Source of the DNA: an uncultured Erysipelotrichaceae bacterium | GTDB taxonomy: Bacteria > Bacillota_I > Bacilli_A > Acholeplasmatales > Anaeroplasmataceae | Length of the DNA stretch: 8,121 bases | NCBI GenBank assembly: GCA_902796895.1 | Contig: CADBQV010000004.1 | Coordinates: 1-8,121 of the forward strand | Reading direction: 5' to 3' | Part shown: positions 1 to 6,531 of the stretch, one piece after another | How positions within the stretch are numbered: the stretch's first letter is position 1 | How the letters are laid out: the number at the start of each line of letters is the position of its first letter | Made by a program: the position numbers and the translations under genes | The notes under the pieces: generated by a model | Database searches by the model: none | The model's input: the letters and a program-made list of their open reading frames with translations, nothing else | What the model was told of the DNA's origin: nothing

Positions 1-192
1 ATAATCCTTTGAATTATCTAAAGAAGAATTAAGTAAAAATAATGTTGATTTAATATTATATTTATCAAGTAAATCAGTATATATTTTTATACCTTCTTCA
101 AGGCTATATTCTTTATCATATTTTAATCTATCCTTTAAAACCATTATGTCATATAATGATTCAATATCCATTGTCATAAATGCATATTTCAT
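1..192 (-). CDS. Probable polysaccharide deacetylase (NodB-like), N-terminal fragment, cut by window edge
   Basis: Only the first 64 codons are present; the gene continues beyond base 1. The translation starts MKYAFMTMDIES, which fits the first strand of a NodB-type fold, where an early Asp (D9 here, followed by E11) usually helps bind the metal. Residues 36-56 (EEGIKIYTDLLDKYNIKSTLF) have the typical deacetylase pattern of a helix, 'LLdkynIksTlF', then the second strand. These enzymes remove N- or O-acetyl groups from chitin-like, peptidoglycan or surface glycans. No signal peptide is visible. The His-x-x-x-His metal site would lie outside the window, so activity cannot be judged. The ATG overlaps the TGA stop of the upstream hydrolase gene as ATGA (189-192), so the two are translationally coupled. 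Family call is from pattern resemblance only; other TIM-barrel-like deacetylase relatives are possible. Confidence 0.62.
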   Translation of the reverse strand, partial: MKYAFMTMDIESLYDIMVLKDRLKYDKEYSLEEGIKIYTDLLDKYNIKSTLFLLNSSLDNSKDY

Positions 193-1145
193 GATTTAAA
201 ATATTCTCCTACAAATTCTTTAATAGTATTATCATATTTTAATTCATTATTAATTCTTACATGTGAATGTCTTCCCTTATCAAACCATACAAGCTTTGTT
301 AATTCTTTATTTGAATTATCATAAATTTCTTGAGCACATTTAGGAAGAGAATAAATATCTTCTTTAGAATGAATCATTAATAAAGGCTTATCTAATATTT
401 TAACTGCGTTAATAGGACCATATTTTTTGGGATTAACCTTAGTTATTTTTTTAAGCCTTAGCATTACGTAATTAGCTAAAGGATATGGTGGCTTTTTAAT
501 GTCTTTCATATGAGTTATGAATGTAGCATAAAATGTTTTATACATTCCATCTGCAACCATACCTAAGATGTATTTTGGACAATCCTTATTAGTAAGTGCG
601 TAGATTGCAGAAGCACAGCCTACACAAATACTATGTAGGATAATATGATTTTGATTATATTTTTCATGAATTAATTTAGCCCAAGCTAACACATCATATT
701 GTTCTGTAAATCCAACTCCAATAAAATTACCTTCAGATAGGCCATGACATCTATTATCAATAACTAAAATATTATATCCTAATTCCTTATAAGGCTTAGC
801 ATAATAATAAGAATATAAAAGTGATTCAGTTCTACCACAAACAATTATTACACTTTTATCCTTACTGAAATTAAAATATTCGCCATATAATTTTAAATTA
901 TCATTTGTTATTTCTAAATTTTCTTTATATTCCTTATTTTCTTTTTCAAATTCTAATCCTTTATCATACATTAAAACTTGTTCACTGTCCCATGGTGCGC
1001 TACAAAAGCGGCCCCATTTATCTTTATTATATTCTTTAGTTAATTCCTTTTTATATATATGCTTAGATATAAATATTGTAGGAATGTAAATACTAATTAA
1101 TATAAAAGAGATTACAATTATTGATACAATTAAAAATATTTTCAT
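189..1145 (-). CDS. Membrane-anchored alpha/beta hydrolase with Cys at the nucleophile position
   Basis: A 318-residue protein with one N-terminal membrane helix (about residues 4-26) and no cleavage-like motif, so probably anchored with the hydrolase domain outside the membrane. The fold is seen as a strand (SVIIVCGRTES, 98-108), then YNILVIDNRCHGLSEG (124-139), which corresponds to the D-x-R-x-H-G-x-S-x-G loop of YqkD-like hydrolases, and the nucleophile elbow at 170-178. There the usual G-x-S-x-G reads S172-I-C174-V-G176, placing Cys as the nucleophile, as in dienelactone hydrolase. The likely acid is D263 (MIHSKED) and the likely base is H293 (GRHSH; H295 is an alternative). Substrate is unknown; an ester or peptide of the cell envelope is a guess. 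Start: TAGGAG, formed by the upstream stop codon, lies a few bases before the ATG. It is the middle gene of a leftward operon, 8 bases after the small membrane protein and overlapping the deacetylase by 4 bases. Its base composition is richer in G+C than the rightward operon (22 of 60 at 541-600). Confidence 0.82.
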   Translation of the reverse strand: MKIFLIVSIIVISFILISIYIPTIFISKHIYKKELTKEYNKDKWGRFCSAPWDSEQVLMYDKGLEFEKENKEYKENLEITNDNLKLYGEYFNFSKDKSVIIVCGRTESLLYSYYYAKPYKELGYNILVIDNRCHGLSEGNFIGVGFTEQYDVLAWAKLIHEKYNQNHIILHSICVGCASAIYALTNKDCPKYILGMVADGMYKTFYATFITHMKDIKKPPYPLANYVMLRLKKITKVNPKKYGPINAVKILDKPLLMIHSKEDIYSLPKCAQEIYDNSNKELTKLVWFDKGRHSHVRINNELKYDNTIKEFVGEYFKS

Positions 1146-1153
1146 ATTATCTC

Positions 1154-1432
1154 CTAAATAAATTCATTCATATTTATAAGCATAAATATAATAATAGTTA
1201 ATATAGCTATAGATATAATTACAGAAAGTATATTAAGTCTAATATTTAACATATTTTTATCATTATGCTTTTTATAATTTATTATGGATAATATTAAAGA
1301 GATAGTTGCAGGAATAAGACCTAACGCAAATATAGAAAATACTAAGCCAAGTACCATAAAAATAAATGATAAATCTTTATGTGTTTGATATTTAATTTCT
1401 TTATTTAATTCTTTTTTTTCTAATTTATCCAT
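1154..1432 (-). CDS. Small two-helix membrane protein, DUF4190-like
   Basis: A 92-residue protein with a charged N-terminus (many Lys/Glu, about 1-20), a first hydrophobic helix at about 22-50, a short basic loop (NYKKHNDK, about 52-59) and a second helix at about 66-88. This helix-loop-helix layout, with 'LSIINYKK' before the loop and a run of small and aliphatic residues after it, resembles DUF4190-type small membrane proteins, whose function is unknown. Both termini are predicted cytoplasmic by the positive-inside rule. The start is supported by AAGGAAG at 1439-1445 (minus strand), about six bases before the ATG. It is the first gene of the leftward operon; its TAG stop forms part of the Shine-Dalgarno site of the hydrolase gene, so translation of the two is probably coupled. 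No catalytic residues are visible. Confidence 0.75.
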   Translation of the reverse strand: MDKLEKKELNKEIKYQTHKDLSFIFMVLGLVFSIFALGLIPATISLILSIINYKKHNDKNMLNIRLNILSVIISIAILTIIIFMLINMNEFI

Positions 1433-1455
1433 ATATTTCTTCCTTAAACAAATAT

Positions 1456-1484
1456 ATTATACTTAAAGTATAAAATCATTTCAA
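1456..1484 (-). promoter_or_regulatory. Sigma-A-type promoter of the leftward operon
   Basis: On the minus strand TTGAAA (1484-1479) and a perfect TATAAT (1461-1456) are separated by 17 bases. Transcription would start near 1449, giving a leader of roughly 17 bases that holds only the Shine-Dalgarno site of the small membrane protein gene. Match quality and placement directly before the first gene make this convincing for sequence-only evidence. Confidence 0.82.
1457..1473. repeat. Perfect inverted repeat over the leftward -10 region, candidate operator
   Basis: Two 8-base arms (TTATACTT and AAGTATAA) flank one central base. The palindrome covers five of six bases of the leftward -10 box and most of the -10-proximal spacer, where a bound dimeric repressor would block RNA polymerase. 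It lies upstream of the predicted transcription start, so it is not an RNA terminator. Being nearly all A/T, chance is a real alternative. Confidence 0.4.
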
Positions 1485-1504
1485 TTATTTTATGTTTCTA
1501 TTAA

Positions 1505-1533
1505 TTGTAATAAATCATAGATTTTGCTATAAT
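1505..1533 (+). promoter_or_regulatory. Extended -10 sigma-A-type promoter of the rightward glycan operon
   Basis: TTGTAA (1505-1510, four of six consensus bases) and a perfect TATAAT (1528-1533) are separated by 17 bases, with an extended -10 TG at 1525-1526. The predicted start near 1540 gives a leader of about 20 bases before the ATG at 1561. Its -35 box is only 20 bases from that of the leftward promoter, so the two operons share one compact control region. Confidence 0.82.
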
Positions 1534-1547
1534 ATATTTATATTATA
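1528..1547. repeat. Inverted repeat over the rightward -10 box and start site
   Basis: Arms TATAATATA (1528-1536) and TATATTATA (1539-1547) are perfect inverted copies around a TT centre. The repeat begins with the -10 hexamer itself and spans the predicted transcription start. It could be an operator, a melting-prone segment, or chance in A/T-only sequence. Confidence 0.28.
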
Positions 1548-1550
1548 GTT

Positions 1551-1554
1551 GGGG
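1551..1554 (+). promoter_or_regulatory. Weak ribosome binding site that decides the glycosyltransferase start
   Basis: GGGG sits six bases before ATG 1561. It is the only G-rich stretch in the leader. An in-frame TTG at 1549 overlaps it and has no purine-rich site of its own upstream, so ATG 1561 is chosen as the start. Confidence 0.55.
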
Positions 1555-1560
1555 TATATT

Positions 1561-2640
1561 ATGTCAAATAAAAAATTAATGATAGTTATTCCATCATATG
1601 AACCTGATGGAAAACTAATCGAGCTTGTTGACAAATTAAATAATTTTTTTACTAACTTTAATATCATTATCGTAAACGATGGTTCTGTTGGTTATGATAA
1701 TATATTTAATGAGGTTAAGAATAAAAATAATGTTATATTATTAAATCATAAAGAAAACCAAGGTAAAGGTGAAGCACTTAAGACAGCTTTTAAATTTATT
1801 AAAAAGCTAGATCAAGAATCAGTAATAGTAACATGCGATAGTGATGGACAGCACACTCCAACAGATATTAAAAAGGTATATGATTTTTATTTGAAAAATC
1901 CTAATTCATTAGTTTTAGGTAGTAGAAAATTTGAAGGTAATGTACCAAAGAAAAGTCAATTTGGAAATATAACTACTAAGATTTTATTAAGAGAAGTTGA
2001 AGGATTTTATTTACATGATAGTCAAACAGGACTTCGTGCCTTTGGTAGTGAAGAATTAGATAGAATGATATCTATTAAGGGTCATAGATTTGAATATGAA
2101 ATGAATATGCTAGTTGAAATGAATCGTTTTGGTGTAGATATAAAAGAAATAGCTATTGAAACAATTTATTTTGATAATAATTCAAATACTCATTTTAGAC
2201 CTATTAAAGATTTCTTAAAAATATGCTTTACAATTGATAAATATAATTTGCCTTTATATTTATCATATTTATTAACAATAATTGTATTTATAATTACATA
2301 TTTTATTACTAAAGCTATTGGTATTTATGATGATTCATTAATATCTAATATTTATTTATTAATTATGAGTGGTTCAATTGCGATATTTTTTAATTTATTA
2401 ATTAATACATCAGGATTTTTTTATGGTAATAGATTTATATTTATGAATAAATATTTAGGATTAAGAAATTTAATTATAACTATGATATCTTTAATATTCT
2501 TAACAGGATTTTTCTTATTATTTAATAAATATTTAGAATATAAAATATTATCAATAATATTAGCTTGTATATCAGCAAGAATAATACAAGGATTAATTAA
2601 TTTCTTTGTGATAAAAAAGAAAAAATTATACGAGGAATAA
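1561..2640 (+). CDS. GT2 glycosyltransferase (polyprenyl-phosphate type) fused to a GtrA-like membrane domain
   Basis: A 359-residue two-domain protein. Residues 1-220 are a GT-A fold GT2 enzyme of the DPM1/ArnC type: IPSYEPDG (10-17), VNDGS (38-42), NQGKG (66-70), the DxD-type metal motif DSDGQH (93-98), GSRKF (120-124), DSQTGLRAF (153-161) and FEYEMNML (177-184). These enzymes move a sugar from a nucleotide donor to a polyprenyl phosphate on the inner face of the membrane. Residues 230-350 hold about four membrane helices (near 231-252, 262-283, 302-322 and 328-350) ending in ARIIQGLINFFVIKKKK, which matches the GtrA ending 'sRi...iNF..nrk'; GtrA proteins are thought to help flip the lipid-linked sugar. 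The fusion is a known architecture and implies that synthesis and translocation are handled by one protein. It is the first gene of a three-gene operon; its last codons supply GAGGA for the next gene, which starts one base after the TAA. Confidence 0.9.
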   Translation: MSNKKLMIVIPSYEPDGKLIELVDKLNNFFTNFNIIIVNDGSVGYDNIFNEVKNKNNVILLNHKENQGKGEALKTAFKFIKKLDQESVIVTCDSDGQHTPTDIKKVYDFYLKNPNSLVLGSRKFEGNVPKKSQFGNITTKILLREVEGFYLHDSQTGLRAFGSEELDRMISIKGHRFEYEMNMLVEMNRFGVDIKEIAIETIYFDNNSNTHFRPIKDFLKICFTIDKYNLPLYLSYLLTIIVFIITYFITKAIGIYDDSLISNIYLLIMSGSIAIFFNLLINTSGFFYGNRFIFMNKYLGLRNLIITMISLIFLTGFFLLFNKYLEYKILSIILACISARIIQGLINFFVIKKKKLYEE

Positions 2641-2641
2641 T

Positions 2642-4057
2642 ATGAAATTATATGTTGTAGGTGATTCTACCTTAGCTAAATTTAATGATGTAAGCTACTA
2701 TTTTTCAAGATATGGCTATGCCACAAAATTAGAAGAATATTTTGATATTGAAGTGATTAATTTAGCTCAATCAGGTAGAAGTGCTAGAAGCTATTTAAAT
2801 GACAAAGAATACGAAACATTAAAAAAATCACTACAAAAGGGTGATTTTTTATTGATTGGCTTTGGCCATAATGACCAAAAGGATGATGATGTAATTCGTT
2901 TTTCAGATGCAAGATTAGATATATCTAATCCTAAATCATTTAAATATGTTTTATATGAATATTATATTAAATTAGCATTAAATGTTGGTGCAACGCCTAT
3001 ATTAGCTACACCTATAGCGAGATTAAATGAATCTGATATATATGAAGGTATAACTATTCATGATACTAAATGCGGAAATTATAAAAATGCTATATTAGAT
3101 TTAGCTAAAGAACTTGATATCATAGCGATTAATCTAACAGATCCTTCTATAAATTTATATAAGAAATTAACATATAAAAATGCTATATACCATCATGCGA
3201 TTACAGGCGCTATAAAAAAGGATGGTAAATTAATAGCTAATATTAAAAGTGTTGATAAAACACATTTAAGTAGCTATGGTGCTAAATATATTGCATATAT
3301 TTTCGCAAGCTTAATTAAAGAAACTAATTCACCTTTAAAAGCTTATTTAAAAGAATTAAAAGAACCAACAGAAAAAGATATTTATATAAATCCTTTATAT
3401 GAATATATTGATTATATTCCATATAATAGTAATGATTATAAAAATATCATAGATTTTAAAATGACAAAAATAGGCTTATTTAAAGATAATACAAAAGAAA
3501 ATATATATAATTTAGATAATAATATAATAATTGAATCTATGCCAAATTCAGGTGTAATGCATTCAACTAATGACACATTTAATTATGTATTTAAAAAAAT
3601 AGATAAATCAGATAATTTTAAAATGACTGCGAAAGCTAAAATATTAAATACAGATAAAATGCGTCAAAATTCATTTGGAATTATGATTCGTGATACTATT
3701 TATAATTCTAATAATAGATTAACAAATGATAATTTTATATCTTGTGGTATTATTAGCCAAGATGTAACTAATATATTATTTTCAAGAGAATATACTACAG
3801 AATTAAAAAAAGAATATACAATTAAAGAATACCCAAATAATTTAGATACATTCGAATTTGAATTATATCGCTTAGGACAAAGAATAACTATAAGCTTAAA
3901 ATATAATGATACAATATATAAGCATGATTATTATGATTTTGATATATTCGCAATAGATAATAATAATTATTATGTAGGAATGTATGCCATTAATGGCTTA
4001 AAAATAGAATTTTATGATATTGATTTTCAAATAACATCAAAAGCTAAAGGTGCTTAA
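2642..4057 (+). CDS. SGNH-type acetylesterase (rhamnogalacturonan acetylesterase-like, CE12) with C-terminal beta-rich domain
   Basis: A 471-residue protein. Residues 1-230 are an SGNH hydrolase with all four blocks: VVGDST (S9 nucleophile), NLAQSGRSARS (G45 oxyanion), GFGHNDQK (N77 oxyanion) and DKTHLSSYGA (D205 and H208, the rest of the catalytic triad). The GRSARS and GDFLLIGFGHND wording is typical of rhamnogalacturonan acetylesterase/CE12 enzymes, which remove O-acetyl groups from sugars. Residues about 270-465 are an extra domain with alternating strands and FGIMIRD (345-351), a motif often seen in jelly-roll (concanavalin/CBM-like) domains of Firmicute carbohydrate esterases and lyases, so it may bind glycan. 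There is no signal peptide or membrane helix: the GDS block starts at residue 7, which suggests a cytoplasmic enzyme, unlike most CE12 members. GAGGA before the ATG and one-base gaps to both neighbours support translational coupling. Acting on an intracellular, lipid-linked or imported acetylated sugar is inference. Confidence 0.88.
   Translation: MKLYVVGDSTLAKFNDVSYYFSRYGYATKLEEYFDIEVINLAQSGRSARSYLNDKEYETLKKSLQKGDFLLIGFGHNDQKDDDVIRFSDARLDISNPKSFKYVLYEYYIKLALNVGATPILATPIARLNESDIYEGITIHDTKCGNYKNAILDLAKELDIIAINLTDPSINLYKKLTYKNAIYHHAITGAIKKDGKLIANIKSVDKTHLSSYGAKYIAYIFASLIKETNSPLKAYLKELKEPTEKDIYINPLYEYIDYIPYNSNDYKNIIDFKMTKIGLFKDNTKENIYNLDNNIIIESMPNSGVMHSTNDTFNYVFKKIDKSDNFKMTAKAKILNTDKMRQNSFGIMIRDTIYNSNNRLTNDNFISCGIISQDVTNILFSREYTTELKKEYTIKEYPNNLDTFEFELYRLGQRITISLKYNDTIYKHDYYDFDIFAIDNNNYYVGMYAINGLKIEFYDIDFQITSKAKGA
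4046..4050 (+). promoter_or_regulatory. Ribosome binding site that decides the start of the large Asn-rich gene
   Basis: AAAGG ends eight bases before ATG 4059, inside the last codons of the esterase gene. An in-frame GTG at 4050 overlaps this site and has no other purine-rich motif well placed before it, so ATG 4059 is preferred. Confidence 0.5.
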
Positions 4058-4058
4058 T

Positions 4059-6464
4059 ATGGAAATATATTATTCTAAAATTATAAATAAAAATATCATA
4101 AAGGATAATAATTTAGATATTAATTATTTTAATAAATTAATAAAAACAATAAATAACATAAATGACCATTCATTTATGTTTTTTAGGTTTATGGACTATT
4201 ATAATTATATAAATAAAGAAAATGATACAATAAATATCATTACATATAAGGATTATATAATTAATCCATTTAATTTATTTAAAGAAAAAGAAGAAGAATT
4301 TAAATATATTATTAATAAAAATATAATTAATAATAAATTAAATGATAATAATTATTTAATAATTAAATCATTAATAGATTCTATAATTTTAAGAAAAAAT
4401 GTCTATATTAAATGTGAAGATTTTTATATCTTAAATTTAATAAGTATTTTAATACCTATTAATATCTTAAAGGATATATCATTTGCATATAATATAAATA
4501 TAAATGATTATAATAAATTTAATATAATCATATTAGATGAATCTTATAATGATGATTATTTTTTTGATTTTGATTTAAATATATATAATAATTATTCAAT
4601 TCATCCATATTCAAATAAAATAGTATCATTATTATATAATTCTTATAGTGATGCCATAAATTACAAAAATGAAATAGATAATATAATGAATGAAAAAAAT
4701 ATAAATCTATATAGAGCATATAATTTATATGAATTAAAATTAGGAAATATTTATTCATTTAAAGATTCATTAAGCTTAAAAGAAGCATTACAGGATTTAA
4801 ATTATAATGATAAATTTATAGCATCTAGTATTTATCCTATCTTAAATAAATTTCAAATTAATAAGGATATATTAGATATATATAAATATGTATATAATAA
4901 CTTAGATTCATCACATGATTATATTATTCAATCATTTTTTAATAACTTATTATTATTTGATATTAATAAAAAGAAATTAAATCCTGATGAATATCTAAAT
5001 TTAATTATTAAATATAGTCCTTTTGATTTATTAGATTATTATAATTATTTAATAATTAATAAAGAAAATGATATTAAATTAAAATTAGGCTTATCAGATT
5101 TTAATAGCTGGTATTTATATATTTATTTATTATTATTAGATATTAATAAAAATAAAAAATCATTTGTACCAAATAAAGATTTAGAATATGTAATCAGATA
5201 TTTAATTGATTTAAATAAGGATTATGAATTAGATTTAATTTTAAATTTAATCTATAAATTTAATAAAAAAGCTAAATCTAGATTACTTTATAATGTAATA
5301 AAAGAAATTGATAAAAACATCAATTCATTTATTAATATCTTAGATTTAGAATATTCATTTATTTTACTTGAAAAGATGGACTTTAATGATTCAATTGATT
5401 TTTATGAAAAAGGCTATAATTCAATTTTAGATAGAAATAAATTTGTAGAAATTTATGTTTTAAGAGAAAGTAAAAATAAAGATTATTATAATAAAATAAA
5501 TGAATTATTACAAAAAGATAATTATAATTTCTTTTTACTAAAAAAAGAAACTAAAAAAATATCTGATAGTCATAATATAGATATAAATTATTTAGATAAA
5601 ATATATAAAGAATATTATTTAATTAAAGAAAAGAAAGAATCATATATTTTTATTGATAAAATATTAGAATACTTAAATTCTAAAAAATATGAATCTAAGG
5701 TTATTGAAGCTATTAATATATATGATAGATATTATAAAAACTTAAATGATAATTTTAAAGATAAAATAGATAGTGTAAGAAAGATAAATAATTTTATTTA
5801 TAATTATCCTGATTTAATATTTATAAATGATATTTCATATTATAAAAAATTAAATGAAATAAATGATTTATTAGGAAAATATAAGGAAGAAGAAAATATA
5901 TATCATAAATTATTAATTATAGGCTTAGATGTCAAAAAATCATATTCTAATATGGATTTTAATAAATTATTTTTTGACAATATTATACTTTATAAAAGAT
6001 ATAATATAGATAATAATTTAATTCCATTTTTTAATAAATATTATTTATCTATATTAATATCATCATATTATAAATATATTCCTAATATTTTTAATTTAAA
6101 TGATACATATTTAATATATGATTTATTTGATATTATCTTCTTAAAATTTAGAGATTTTAATGGTAATAGATATTCATTTATTAATTCATTTATGAATATG
6201 GATTTAAATGAATTTAAATTAAATTTCATGTATTTTTTAATTTATTCAACAAATAAAGAAGATGAAAAATATTTAAATATATTATCTTTAATAATAAAAG
6301 AACGTAATATTAAAAATAAATTATTTAAAGAATATTATAATTTAATTAAAAAATTAGATATTTTTAATAATTTAAGTATTAAGTCATTAAATTATATTGA
6401 TTCTTATATATTAAATAATTCAAATAAAATAATGTCATTTATTTGGAAGCATTTTAAAAAATAA
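4059..6464 (+). CDS. Large Asn/Ile-rich protein of unknown function with a GAP1 middle-domain-like segment
   Basis: An 801-residue protein with no signal peptide, no clear membrane helix and no recognised catalytic motif. Its composition is extreme: by hand count 44 Asn and 44 Ile in the first 230 residues, one Cys (C119) and two Trp in the whole protein, and few Ala, Val, Gly or Pro. Residues 98-145 (NYLIIKSLIDSIILRKNVYI, then a strand-helix leading to ILIPINILKDISFAYN) follow the pattern 'Lldall..k.v.i.....ll..ll..LP...l..iSF.ty' of the middle domain of GTPase-associated protein 1 (GAP1), which in other bacteria accompanies GTPases of conflict or signalling systems. No GTPase is encoded in this window. 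The rest reads as many short amphipathic helices and could be an alpha-solenoid. It is the last gene of the operon, one base after the esterase stop. G+C is lower than in its neighbours (6 of 60 at 4261-4320, 7 of 60 at 5041-5100). It is a real gene by length and coupling; the GAP1 link is tentative. Confidence 0.8.
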   Translation: MEIYYSKIINKNIIKDNNLDINYFNKLIKTINNINDHSFMFFRFMDYYNYINKENDTINIITYKDYIINPFNLFKEKEEEFKYIINKNIINNKLNDNNYLIIKSLIDSIILRKNVYIKCEDFYILNLISILIPINILKDISFAYNININDYNKFNIIILDESYNDDYFFDFDLNIYNNYSIHPYSNKIVSLLYNSYSDAINYKNEIDNIMNEKNINLYRAYNLYELKLGNIYSFKDSLSLKEALQDLNYNDKFIASSIYPILNKFQINKDILDIYKYVYNNLDSSHDYIIQSFFNNLLLFDINKKKLNPDEYLNLIIKYSPFDLLDYYNYLIINKENDIKLKLGLSDFNSWYLYIYLLLLDINKNKKSFVPNKDLEYVIRYLIDLNKDYELDLILNLIYKFNKKAKSRLLYNVIKEIDKNINSFINILDLEYSFILLEKMDFNDSIDFYEKGYNSILDRNKFVEIYVLRESKNKDYYNKINELLQKDNYNFFLLKKETKKISDSHNIDINYLDKIYKEYYLIKEKKESYIFIDKILEYLNSKKYESKVIEAINIYDRYYKNLNDNFKDKIDSVRKINNFIYNYPDLIFINDISYYKKLNEINDLLGKYKEEENIYHKLLIIGLDVKKSYSNMDFNKLFFDNIILYKRYNIDNNLIPFFNKYYLSILISSYYKYIPNIFNLNDTYLIYDLFDIIFLKFRDFNGNRYSFINSFMNMDLNEFKLNFMYFLIYSTNKEDEKYLNILSLIIKERNIKNKLFKEYYNLIKKLDIFNNLSIKSLNYIDSYILNNSNKIMSFIWKHFKK

Positions 6465-6483
6465 AAAAAATTTAAAAAAATTT
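6464..6483. repeat. Tandem 10-base A-tract repeat upstream of the sigma gene promoter
   Basis: AAAAAAATTT occurs twice in perfect tandem (6464-6473 and 6474-6483), and another A-run lies at 6456-6461. The period equals about one helical turn, as in intrinsically curved DNA, and the tract ends on the first base of the ECF-type -35 box, the place of an UP element that contacts the RNA polymerase alpha C-terminal domain. Confidence 0.5.
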
Positions 6484-6511
6484 GTCACCTTTTTATAGTT
6501 TCAATCGTTTT
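6483..6511 (+). promoter_or_regulatory. ECF-type, probably autoregulated, promoter of the sigma factor gene
   Basis: TGTCACC (6483-6489) and CGTTTT (6506-6511) are 16 bases apart and resemble the -35 and CGT-type -10 elements of ECF sigma promoters. The predicted start is near 6517, leaving a short leader with the strong Shine-Dalgarno site TAGGAGAG (6517-6524). A sigma-A reading is poor: TTGTCA (6482-6487) to TATATA (6511-6516) leaves a 23-base spacer. Autoregulation is inferred, since many ECF genes drive their own operon. Confidence 0.6.
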
Positions 6512-6531
6512 ATATATAGGAGAGATTTAAA

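Noticed and set aside
1457..1473. Bidirectional transcription terminator in the divergent gap
   Set aside because: The hairpin would be almost all A-U, and it lies upstream of both predicted transcript starts, so neither operon would transcribe it as an end.
1549..1560. TTG start four codons upstream for the glycosyltransferase
   Set aside because: It overlaps the only G-rich ribosome site, has no site of its own and would leave almost no leader; ATG 1561 begins the normal GT2 N-terminus.
4050..4058. GTG start three codons upstream for the large Asn-rich protein
   Set aside because: It overlaps the AAAGG ribosome site and the end of the esterase gene; ATG 4059 keeps the one-base junction seen at the other genes.
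4528..4758. A 76-codon minus-strand reading frame inside the large Asn-rich gene
   Set aside because: It lies fully antisense to a well-supported long gene, is low-complexity His/Asn/Tyr/Leu-rich, and has no convincing ribosome binding site; open antisense frames are expected in A/T-rich DNA.
6482..6516. Sigma-A promoter TTGTCA/TATATA before the sigma gene
   Set aside because: The 23-base spacer is too long; the TGTCACC/CGT pair with 16 bases fits an ECF promoter better.
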